From: UBA4874 sp002399435
GTDB taxonomy: Bacteria; Bacillota; Clostridia; Caldicoprobacterales; DTU083
Reading direction: 5' to 3'
Length of the DNA: 27,454 nucleotides
NCBI GenBank assembly: GCA_036823195.1
Contig: DAISGI010000034.1
Span: forward strand, 1 to 27,454
Shown here: one piece after another, positions 7,844 through 13,703 of the stretch
Layout of the letters: every line of letters starts with the position of its first letter
Position numbering within the stretch: position 1 is the stretch's first letter
Program-made: the position numbers and the translations under genes
The notes under the pieces: model-generated
Seen by the model: only the letters and a program-made list of their open reading frames with translations
Databases searched by the model: none
Told to the model about the DNA's origin: nothing

Positions 7844-8367
7844 TGAAAAGCGATCAGGAAATATTTTTGATTGATGCAAATACGCTCATGACTCCTTATC
7901 AAAGCTATTATCCTTTTGATTTTGCGCCTAAATTTTGGTACCAATTGGAATCTGCAGTTGAAGATGGATCGGTTGTCATATTGGATATGGTAAAGAAGGA
8001 GGTAGAAAAAGGTAATGATTTACTCAGCGAATGGATAAAAAGTATCAGGATTCCGAATCTGATTGATCATAGAGAGAAAGATATTCTGGACAAGTATTCT
8101 GAAGTATTGAGATATATTCAGACATCAGAGTCTTATAGTGCAAGGGCATTGCAAGAATGGTCGCAGGGAGATGTGGCAGATGCATGGCTTATTGCGACAG
8201 CTTTAGTACACGGGTATACTATCATTACATTTGAAGCGTCATCTCACGGTATTGATGTCAGGAACCCCAGTTCAAATCCCAAGATCCCTGATGTGTGTGC
8301 TGCGTTACATGTAAAATGTGAAAAGCTTTTCTATATGATGCGAACCTTGTCTTTTATGCTTGAATAA
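7843..8367 (+). CDS. DUF4411 PIN-like domain protein, putative ribonuclease toxin
   Basis: The 174-residue product matches the DUF4411 family, PIN-type nuclease folds often found beside ImmA/IrrE-like genes. Acidic residues expected of a PIN metal site are present: Asp11 in FLIDANTL, Glu53 in VKKEVEKG, Asp110/Asp113 in GDVADAWLIATA and Glu131 in IITFEASS. PIN domains usually cut RNA, and in toxin-antitoxin pairs they act as the toxin. The ATG at 7843 overlaps the ImmA stop by one base; a GTG at 7840 is an alternative. No separate small antitoxin gene is seen, so the ImmA protein may itself be the regulator or partner. That is inference from gene order only. Confidence 0.85.
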   Translation: MKSDQEIFLIDANTLMTPYQSYYPFDFAPKFWYQLESAVEDGSVVILDMVKKEVEKGNDLLSEWIKSIRIPNLIDHREKDILDKYSEVLRYIQTSESYSARALQEWSQGDVADAWLIATALVHGYTIITFEASSHGIDVRNPSSNPKIPDVCAALHVKCEKLFYMMRTLSFMLE

Positions 8368-8386
8368 TAAAAATTTTGTAAATGGA

Positions 8387-8415
8387 TTGACAGACGAGTA
8401 TACAGAGATTATAAT
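8387..8415 (+). promoter_or_regulatory. Consensus sigma-A promoter of the metal-resistance operon
   Basis: TTGACA (8387-8392) and TATAAT (8410-8415) are both perfect consensus hexamers with a 17-base spacer. Such a strong promoter needs repression, which the operator immediately downstream provides. Confidence 0.88.
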
Positions 8416-8427
8416 CATTGTAGAAAG

Positions 8428-8443
8428 ATGAACAGTTGTTCAT
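8428..8443 (+). promoter_or_regulatory. ArsR/SmtB-type operator O1
   Basis: ATGAACAGTTGTTCAT is a 7-bp perfect inverted repeat around two central bases. It agrees with the TGAACA-type operators bound by SmtB/ArsR repressors and sits just past the expected transcription start (about 8422), where bound repressor would block RNA polymerase. Confidence 0.8.
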
Positions 8444-8585
8444 GTAATCAGCCAACAGGATGAGGAGCCCAGTAAATGGCTGGACTACCTGCCGGCTGAT
8501 ACAGATACGGAGGGCAGAGGACAGCAAAAGACGCAGAGAGCAATAAAAGGCGCAGGGAACAACGAAAGGCAAAGAAGGTGATGAA
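8444..8585 (+). other. Long purine-rich leader of arsR
   Basis: About 160 transcribed bases precede the TTG start. CAGCCA (8450-8455) can pair with TGGCTG (8476-8481). From about 8511 the sequence is purine-rich with an imperfect 18-19 base periodicity (CAGCAAAAGACGCAGAG-like units) up to the AAGGTGATGAA ribosome binding site. No convincing leader peptide is seen. Confidence 0.45.
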
Positions 8586-8954
8586 TTGGCCAGGGATTAT
8601 CCTCCCATAGAAAAGTGTGATACGGTTGTCATCCATAAAGATGTGGTAAACCGGGTAAAAGGCAAAATGCCTCAGGAGGAGACTCTGTATGATCTGGCGG
8701 AGTTGTTCAAGGTATTTGGTGATACCACCAGGATTCGCATTCTATGGGCTTTGGACGAATCGGAAATGTGTGTCTGTGATATAGCCAATCTGCTGGGTAT
8801 GACGCAGTCCGCCATTTCCCATCAGCTTCGTATTTTAAAACAGGCGGATCTGGTGAAGAACCGGAGGGATGGAAAGGTGGTCTATTATTCCCTGGATGAT
8901 GAGCACGTAAAGCAGATACTGGATAAGGGGCTGACCCATACGAACGAGAAATAA
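8586..8954 (+). CDS. ArsR/SmtB-family metal-sensing repressor (CadC/SmtB type)
   Basis: This 122-residue winged-helix repressor probably releases its operators when Zn, Cd or Pb binds. The DNA-recognition region is ANLLGMTQSAISHQLRILKQ (about 67-86). Two metal-site motifs are visible. The first is an alpha3N-type set: Cys11, His17, and Cys62-Cys64-Asp65 in MCVCD, as in CadC. The second is an alpha5 site, Asp105-x-His107 then ten residues, His118 and Glu121, which is the SmtB zinc pattern. The TTG start at 8586 is preceded by AAGGTGATGAA; the ATG at 8581 is out of frame. It lies between a repressible consensus promoter and the metal pump genes, so it is the local regulator. Which metal is sensed cannot be fixed from sequence. 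Confidence 0.92.
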   Translation: MARDYPPIEKCDTVVIHKDVVNRVKGKMPQEETLYDLAELFKVFGDTTRIRILWALDESEMCVCDIANLLGMTQSAISHQLRILKQADLVKNRRDGKVVYYSLDDEHVKQILDKGLTHTNEK

Positions 8955-8965
8955 GGGAAGATTTG

Positions 8966-9060
8966 CTGCAGAAGCAGGGATAACAACAAGCTGCTTCCGA
9001 TAAAGGGAAGCGTGGGAAACCCATCGAAGGAAATAAGAGCTTCCCAAGGAGTATATTTTT
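8966..9060 (+). promoter_or_regulatory. Possible attenuator-like structured spacer between arsR and the HMA gene
   Basis: Four segments can form mutually exclusive stems: A GAAGCAG (8971-8977), B CTGCTTCC (8991-8998), C GGGAAGC (9005-9011) and D GCTTCCC (9039-9045). A pairs with B, B with C, and C with D. The C-D loop contains a further small hairpin TGGG-AAA-CCCA. C-D is followed after about ten bases by TATATTTTTA. The pattern resembles a switch or weak terminator, but the T-run is displaced and no known riboswitch class is recognised. Confidence 0.35.
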
Positions 9061-9070
9061 AGCTTCATAT

Positions 9071-9111
9071 ATGAACAGTTGATCACTTGTACAATCGTTC
9101 ATGAATATAGT
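9071..9111 (+). promoter_or_regulatory. Second ArsR operator O2, with a possible internal promoter
   Basis: ATGAACAGTTGATCAC (9071-9086) matches O1 at 14 of 16 positions, and a further GTTCAT half-site lies at 9097-9102. TTGATC (9079-9084) with GAATAT (9103-9108) at 18 bases could be a weak promoter overlapped by the operator, giving the pump genes their own metal-controlled start. The operator is better supported than the promoter. Confidence 0.6.
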
Positions 9112-9136
9112 GTTGGAGATGGAATAACGGAAATGG

Positions 9137-9180
9137 AACAGTAAAGGCAGAACAGTAAAGGCAGAACGGTAAACGGGCAG
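9137..9180 (+). repeat. 14-bp tandem repeat in the HMA gene leader
   Basis: AACAGTAAAGGCAG is present at 9137-9150 and 9151-9164, with a degenerate third unit to 9180. The surrounding 9110-9235 is purine-rich and otherwise featureless, leading to the ribosome binding site GGGGGAAG before 9241. Confidence 0.75.
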
Positions 9181-9240
9181 GCAATAGCAAAAGCTGGAAA
9201 AGAGAAGGAAAACGGATAGAAAAAACAGGGGGAAGAAAAA

Positions 9241-9462
9241 ATGAGAAAGAAGTTCTTATTAGACGGACTGGGTTGTGCCAATTGCGCAGCGAAAATGGAG
9301 CGATCCATCGGTAAACTGGATGGGGTAAAGCAGGCGTCAGTCAATTTTATGACTACAAAACTGACCATAGAAGGAGAACAGGAAAAGATGCCTTCCATTG
9401 TTCAGGAAGCAGAGAATATTATTCGGAAGATTGAGCCGGATGTCGTTATGAAGAAGGCCTGA
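9241..9462 (+). CDS. Free-standing heavy-metal-associated (HMA) domain protein
   Basis: The 73-residue protein is a single ferredoxin-like HMA domain with the metal-binding GCANC loop (Cys12, Cys15) after the first strand. Such proteins carry soft metals such as Cu, Zn or Cd to a P1B ATPase. Here it sits 61 bases before an ATPase that lacks an N-terminal HMA domain, so it looks like the pump's metal-binding domain kept as a separate polypeptide. The ATG at 9241 has GGGGGAAG upstream. It is in the ArsR-controlled unit and probably co-transcribed with the ATPase. Metal preference is unknown. Confidence 0.9.
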   Translation: MRKKFLLDGLGCANCAAKMERSIGKLDGVKQASVNFMTTKLTIEGEQEKMPSIVQEAENIIRKIEPDVVMKKA

Positions 9463-9523
9463 GAAAGAAAAGTCCGGGCTGAAAAGCAGCAATGAGGAAG
9501 GGCAAAAGGAGATTTGTGGATTT

Positions 9524-11374
9524 ATGATGAGAAAACGTCTTTGGAGGATTCTTGCCGGCGCAGCCATATGGCTTGTGGCAATCCTGATCCGGCCTGACAG
9601 GCAGTGGATCCGGCTCGTATTGTTTCTGGCAAGCTATGGGATTGTAGGATGGGACATCGTTGCAAAGGCTTTGAGAAATATCCGGCATGGTAATATGCTG
9701 GATGAAAACTTTCTGATGAGTATTGCAACCATCGGCGCTTTTTTGATCGGCGAGTATTCTGAAGGCGTGGCAGTCATGGTGTTCTATCAGATCGGCGGAT
9801 TGTTTCAGGACTACGCGGTGGGAAAATCCCGGAAGTCCATTGCCGATTTGATGAATATCCGGCCGGATTATGCCAATGTCAGGAGAGGTGAGGAACTGAC
9901 CCGCGTGGATCCCGATGAAGTCCGGATTGGGGATACCATTGTGGTGAAGCCGGGGGAGAGGATTCCGCTGGACGGCAATGTTCTGGAGGGAAGTTCCCAG
10001 ATTGATACCTCTGCCCTGACAGGGGAATCCGTACCCCGGGAGGTGGAAGCCGGAAGCGGGATCCTGAGTGGCTGCGTCAACCTGAGCGGAGTGCTTACGG
10101 TTGAGGTGACCACGGAATATGAGGAATCCACGGTCAGCAAGATCCTGGATCTGGTGGAGAACGCCAGCAGTCGGAAATCCAGGTCGGAACAGTTCATTAC
10201 CCGGTTTTCCCAGTACTATACTCCTATTGTGGTGGGTCTTGCCGTGCTTCTGGCAGTCATTCCGCCTTTCCTGACCGGCTGGACGACTTTTTCAGGATGG
10301 CTGTACCGGGCTCTTTCCTTTCTTGTAATTTCCTGCCCCTGTGCACTTGTTCTCTCCATTCCGCTGAGCTTTTTCGGCGGAATCGGCGGCTCTTCCTCCC
10401 AGGGGATCCTGATCAAGGGCGGCAATTATCTGGAGGCATTGGCCAGGACGGAGATCATGGTTTTTGATAAAACCGGCACCCTGACAAAAGGCGTATTTCA
10501 CGTCCAGGAAATTCATCCGGAAGGCGTTTCCAGGCAGGAACTGCTGGAGTTGGCCGCCTATGCGGAAAGCTACTCCAGCCACCCCATTTCCGTTTCCCTG
10601 AAGCAGGCATACGGAAAGGAGATTGACAACTCCCGTATTTTGGACGCGGAAGAGATATCCGGACATGGGGTTCGTGCCACAGTGGACGGGAAAAAGATTC
10701 TGGCCGGCAACCAAAAGCTGATGGCACAGGAAGGCATTCCGTGTTCGGACGCCGGAATGACCGGTACGGTGGTACATGTTGCGATGGATCAAACCTATAT
10801 CGGCTATATCCGGATTGCGGATGAGGTGAAGGAGGATTCCGCCAGGGCCATAAAGGAATTGAAAGCGACCCCCAATATCAGGCGGACGGTCATGCTGACG
10901 GGGGACAATGCACAGATTGCATCCAGAGTCGCAGAGGAGCTTGGGGTGGATGAGGTATACTCCGAGCTGCTGCCTGCTGATAAAGTGGAGAAGCTGGAAG
11001 AACTGTTTGCTGAAAAATCCCCGAAGGGCAAGCTGGCTTTTGTCGGCGATGGCATCAATGACGCTCCTGTCCTGGCCCGGGCGGATATTGGGATTGCCAT
11101 GGGAGGCCTGGGCTCGGATGCGGCCATTGAGGCAGCGGATGTGGTGATTATGACGGATGAGCCTTCCCGGATCGTTACGGCGATGAAAATTTCAAAGAAG
11201 ACATTGAAAATAGCAAATCAGAATATTGTCTTTGCCATAGGGATTAAAATAGTGGTTCTGTTTCTGAGCGCTTTTGGGATCACCACCATGTGGGCGGCGA
11301 TATTTGCGGATGTTGGTGTGGCAGTCCTGGCAGTGCTGAATGCCCTGAGAGCTTTGAATGTCCGTGGTTTATAA
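9524..11374 (+). CDS. cadA: P1B-type heavy-metal-translocating ATPase (Zn/Cd/Pb class)
   Basis: The 616-residue membrane pump exports divalent soft metals using ATP. Motifs in order: TGES (166-169), the transmembrane metal site CPC (271-273), the phosphorylated DKTGT (Asp315), the SHP motif (352-354), MLTGDN (457-462) and GDGIND (508-513). Lys575 in GIKIVVLF and Asp596 in FADVG match the lysine and aspartate conserved in Zn/Cd/Pb (P1B-2) pumps, which argues against a copper pump. It lacks the usual N-terminal HMA domain and is shorter than typical CadA; that domain is encoded just upstream. The start is the ATG at 9524 (a second ATG follows at 9527), with AAAAGGAG somewhat far upstream. Regulation is probably by the upstream ArsR. 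No clear terminator follows. Confidence 0.95.
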   Translation: MMRKRLWRILAGAAIWLVAILIRPDRQWIRLVLFLASYGIVGWDIVAKALRNIRHGNMLDENFLMSIATIGAFLIGEYSEGVAVMVFYQIGGLFQDYAVGKSRKSIADLMNIRPDYANVRRGEELTRVDPDEVRIGDTIVVKPGERIPLDGNVLEGSSQIDTSALTGESVPREVEAGSGILSGCVNLSGVLTVEVTTEYEESTVSKILDLVENASSRKSRSEQFITRFSQYYTPIVVGLAVLLAVIPPFLTGWTTFSGWLYRALSFLVISCPCALVLSIPLSFFGGIGGSSSQGILIKGGNYLEALARTEIMVFDKTGTLTKGVFHVQEIHPEGVSRQELLELAAYAESYSSHPISVSLKQAYGKEIDNSRILDAEEISGHGVRATVDGKKILAGNQKLMAQEGIPCSDAGMTGTVVHVAMDQTYIGYIRIADEVKEDSARAIKELKATPNIRRTVMLTGDNAQIASRVAEELGVDEVYSELLPADKVEKLEELFAEKSPKGKLAFVGDGINDAPVLARADIGIAMGGLGSDAAIEAADVVIMTDEPSRIVTAMKISKKTLKIANQNIVFAIGIKIVVLFLSAFGITTMWAAIFADVGVAVLAVLNALRALNVRGL

Positions 11375-11423
11375 ATTCTCAAAAAAAAACCGGAGTGAAG
11401 TGTCCCTATTTTTTCGGAAGGTA

Positions 11424-11451
11424 TTGCATAATATGAAATTTCTGATATAAT
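11424..11451 (+). promoter_or_regulatory. Plus-strand promoter facing the small membrane gene
   Basis: TTGCAT (11424-11429) and an extended -10 TGATATAAT (TATAAT at 11446-11451) are separated by 16 bases. No protein of more than nine codons with a ribosome binding site lies directly downstream on this strand. The likely product is an RNA running antisense to the gene at 11543-11725, or a long leader for the LytTR operon. Confidence 0.6.
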
Positions 11452-11458
11452 ATTGCAA

Positions 11459-11781
11459 GTGAGCAGATTGCAGATAAAGCAACAGCTTACACCAATGGAA
11501 AAAGATTACCTTGATATGCAATGAAGGGCTTGGCGGAGTCTTTTATCGCATATCTTTTTTGTCAATGCCCAATGTAACTTCAGAGGAAATCTCTTTGTCC
11601 TTTATCTTTGTTTTGGAATGAAACAGTGTCTTCAGGATTTCCTGCCGATAGCAAAAACCAAGCAGCATGGCAACACTCCCAATCACAGTAATGCACATAA
11701 CGGCAAAAATGAAATTCAGATTCACGGGATCACTCTCCTTTGTCCAACGGTAGGTGGGGAATGGCAATACAATCTGCTCAC
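11459..11781. repeat. 12-bp perfect inverted repeat flanking a small gene
   Basis: GTGAGCAGATTG (11459-11470) is exactly repeated in inverted form as CAATCTGCTCAC (11770-11781). An RNA of either strand that spans both arms could pair its 5' and 3' parts. No target-site duplication flanks the arms and no transposase lies between them. Confidence 0.7.
11543..11725 (-). CDS. Small single-pass membrane protein, function unknown
   Basis: I do not recognise this 60-residue protein. It has one hydrophobic segment (about residues 4-26, with IFAVMCITVIGSVAMLLGF) followed by a charged tail rich in Lys, Asp and Glu ending IDKKDMR. The GTG at 11725 is chosen because AAAGGAGAGTGATC, an extended match to the 16S anti-Shine-Dalgarno sequence, precedes it. 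The same frame is open to an ATG at 11797 (84 residues), but that start has a poor ribosome site and would lie only a few bases after the predicted transcription start. A plus-strand promoter points at its 3' end. Candidates are a type I toxin-like peptide, an accessory peptide of the adjacent LytTR/GHKL pair, or an unrelated small membrane protein. Confidence 0.6.
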   Translation of the reverse strand: MNLNFIFAVMCITVIGSVAMLLGFCYRQEILKTLFHSKTKIKDKEISSEVTLGIDKKDMR

Positions 11782-11809
11782 CTGATGCCATGGTCATTTC
11801 TGCTCTTCT

Positions 11810-11818
11810 ATTTTATCA
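11810..11818 (-). promoter_or_regulatory. Extended -10 promoter for the small membrane gene
   Basis: On the minus strand TGATAAAAT provides an extended -10 (TAAAAT at 11815-11810). No good -35 is seen. Transcription would start near 11803, giving about 78 bases of leader before the GTG at 11725. Confidence 0.4.
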
Positions 11819-11963
11819 TGGATTTTCAAAAGGTAATGGGTAAACGCACCAATGTTCCTTTATTTGTAATTAATCTACCAGGCATTTCAATTCTTTAAAG
11901 GAGGTATTTTTATACAGATATAGAATTATTGTATAGAACCACCCAATAAGGGGTTGAAGCGGA

Positions 11964-12731
11964 ATGTGCAAGGTATTGATTTTGGAAGACGACAGAATTC
12001 AGCGGCAAGCACTTTCTGATATCATAAGACAGTGCAGCAGCTCATACCGGGTGTATGAGGCGGACCATGTTGCAGAGGCGGTTTCCATTGCGCGAAGAGT
12101 GCAGATTGATCTTTTTTTTGTAGATATCGGCCTGAATGATTTGAAAGGCGGGTCCGGCCTGAGATTTGCGGAGAAAATTCGGAAAATGAAAAACTATCGG
12201 CTGACCTGGATCGTGTTTGTGACGATTCACAAGGAATACATGTTCACCGCCTTCCGGAAAGTTCATTGCTATGACTATATTGTAAAGCCGTATGACAAGG
12301 CTGAAATCCAAAAGATGACCGGACTTCTGCTGTCTGAGAGCCGGGAAGAAGGCAATGCTGCGAGAACCCGGAGGGAGTTTATCATTGTACCCGTAAAAAA
12401 TATCCAGGTAAAAATTTTTACGGATGAGATCATTTTTGTGGAAGTTTTTCTCCGGACTTCGGTGATTCATACCATTCATGATTCCTTTGCGATTGATTAC
12501 CTGTCCCTGAAAAAATTGAAATCCATGATAACCGATAAGGATATCCTGCAAAGCCACAGATCTTATCTGGTAAATATAACCTATATCAGCAAGATAGAAA
12601 AAAGCAACGATCGCACTTCCTATAGGATCTATTTCTATCAGACAGAGAAGACGGCTTTGCTGGGATATAATTACAGGCAGAATGTCATGGATCAATTTCA
12701 TAAGTTATGCGGGTGGAAAGAAGATGAATGA
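11964..12731 (+). CDS. LytTR-family response regulator
   Basis: The 255-residue protein has a receiver domain (1-125) and a LytTR DNA-binding domain (about 140-245), the AgrA/LytR/VirR layout. Receiver residues are intact: Glu8, Asp9 and Asp10 in LEDDR, phospho-acceptor Asp54 in FFVDIG, Thr87, and Lys108 in YIVKPYD. The LytTR part includes EIIFVEVFLRTSVIHTI and the typical LQSHRSYLVNITYI. It would bind direct-repeat sites upstream of target genes when phosphorylated. The ATG at 11964 follows AAGGGG. It overlaps the kinase gene by eight bases, so the two are a coupled two-component pair. No AgrB- or AgrD-like gene is nearby, so the input signal is unknown. Confidence 0.93.
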   Translation: MCKVLILEDDRIQRQALSDIIRQCSSSYRVYEADHVAEAVSIARRVQIDLFFVDIGLNDLKGGSGLRFAEKIRKMKNYRLTWIVFVTIHKEYMFTAFRKVHCYDYIVKPYDKAEIQKMTGLLLSESREEGNAARTRREFIIVPVKNIQVKIFTDEIIFVEVFLRTSVIHTIHDSFAIDYLSLKKLKSMITDKDILQSHRSYLVNITYISKIEKSNDRTSYRIYFYQTEKTALLGYNYRQNVMDQFHKLCGWKEDE

Positions 12732-13530
12732 TTCAAAGGTTTTTATCCTGATGTCCCTGGGAGTGGGAAGTTTTATGATCCTGTGGAATATATCGGGCAG
12801 GGGGAACGTTTATTTGTACCTTACGATTCCCATCCTGTTGATTCTGGTCCATCTGCTCTGTCTGGCATACCGGACAAAGCGGCGCAAACGGGAAAAGGCA
12901 CTGGAGGATTATTGGAAATATTCCCAGGTTATCCTTGGCCTTCTGGAAGATGTCCGGAGGAGACAGCATGAGTTCAAAAACCATCTGAATACAATTTACA
13001 GCCTGATGCTGGTATCCGATGAGAAGAATATGAAGGATACTATCCTGCAGTATATGGATTCCATCAACCATTCCATGGAGGACATGGAAAAGATCCTGAA
13101 TATCGACAACGTGGTGGTTACGGCAATTCTCTATAACAAACTGAATGAAGCGCGGGAAAAGGGGATTACCTTCCATTACCATATTCAAAGGGATTGTAAG
13201 CTGCCATACAGGGAGCATGAGCTTTCGGAAATCCTGAACAATCTTCTGGACAATGCTTTTGAAGCAGTACTGGACCGGGAAACGGAAAACAGAAAGGTGT
13301 TTCTTAATGTGGGATGTCTGGAAGACGGCTGCGTCCTGGAAGTGGGGAATTCCGGAGATCGAATCCAGTTCCGTGATATCTGCAGAATTTTTGAAGCGGG
13401 ATATACGACAAAGGCCGGAGAGAACCGGGGATACGGGCTGTACAATGTGAAAAAAACAGTTGAATCCTACGGCGGCAGGGTTCAGCTGTCCTTTGAAAAG
13501 AATTTTACCATCTTCAGTATCCGGCTGTGA
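12724..13530 (+). CDS. GHKL-family sensor histidine kinase (AgrC-like, two membrane helices)
   Basis: The 268-residue protein has two predicted membrane helices (about 5-23 and 29-49), a short coiled linker and a GHKL kinase core. The phosphorylated His82 is in RRQHEFKNHLN, the N box in LNNLLDNAFEAV (172-182) and the G box in RGYGLYNVKKTVESYGG. AgrC-type kinases usually have six or seven helices that sense a peptide. This one has almost no extracellular loop, so it may sense a membrane condition or work with another membrane protein. The ATG at 12724 overlaps the regulator's stop (ATGAATGA); an in-frame ATG at 12682 is less likely. It is partner to the upstream LytTR regulator. Confidence 0.92.
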   Translation: MNDSKVFILMSLGVGSFMILWNISGRGNVYLYLTIPILLILVHLLCLAYRTKRRKREKALEDYWKYSQVILGLLEDVRRRQHEFKNHLNTIYSLMLVSDEKNMKDTILQYMDSINHSMEDMEKILNIDNVVVTAILYNKLNEAREKGITFHYHIQRDCKLPYREHELSEILNNLLDNAFEAVLDRETENRKVFLNVGCLEDGCVLEVGNSGDRIQFRDICRIFEAGYTTKAGENRGYGLYNVKKTVESYGGRVQLSFEKNFTIFSIRL

Positions 13531-13688
13531 GCCATTATCTCCTTCTGCTTTTCCTTCAGGCATTCCGGTTTTTTTGATTCCCCGGAAAAGGGAAATAAGC
13601 CATGCCATGGTTTCGACATCAAAGCTGTGGCACGGCAAAGCTACGCTACGGCAAAGATGCGCGACGGCAAATCTGCGCGACGGCAAAG
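13531..13688. other. Convergent spacer between kinase and acetyltransferase genes
   Basis: TTCCGG and CCGGAA around 13563-13587 can form a 6-bp stem with a 13-base T-rich loop, too weak and without a following T-run to be called a terminator. The rest, from 13634, is the 16-bp repeat array. Confidence 0.4.
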
Positions 13689-13703
13689 CTATGTCAGGGC
13701 AGA
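13634..13703. repeat. 16-bp tandem repeat reaching into the acetyltransferase 3' end
   Basis: GGCAAA-led units start at 13634, 13650, 13666, 13682 and, degenerate, 13698, a regular 16-base period. The core is close to GGCAAAGCTACGCTAC. The last unit and a half covers the stop codon (13689-13691) and final codons of the minus-strand GNAT gene, so that protein's end lies within the repeat. Confidence 0.8.

Larger units (their letters stand above)
11375..11963. other. Spacer between the metal pump and the LytTR system
   Basis: This 589-base region holds one small minus-strand gene (11543-11725), a plus-strand promoter (11424-11451), a minus-strand extended -10 (11810-11818) and a 12-bp inverted repeat. 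The stretch 11819-11963 before the response regulator is AT-rich. It contains TATAGAA twice (11919-11925, 11932-11938), which may be a regulator site, and an unused AAAGGAGG at 11897-11904 with no start codon after it. Confidence 0.5.

Noticed and set aside
11375..11415. Terminator after the P-type ATPase
   Set aside because: There is an A-run and a later T-run (about 11408-11414), but no stem longer than three or four pairs between them.
11726..11797. N-terminal extension of the small membrane protein to 84 residues (ATG 11797)
   Set aside because: The ATG has a poor ribosome site and lies about six bases after the predicted transcription start, while the internal GTG at 11725 has a near-perfect one.
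11543..11797. Small protein as an AgrD-like signal peptide precursor
   Set aside because: No AgrB protease nearby, no conserved cysteine-centred signal segment with a charged tail of the AgrD type, and it is encoded on the opposite strand to the LytTR/GHKL pair.
12733..13686. 317-codon minus-strand open frame opposite the GHKL kinase
   Set aside because: The plus strand encodes an intact kinase with all boxes; the reverse translation has no family features.
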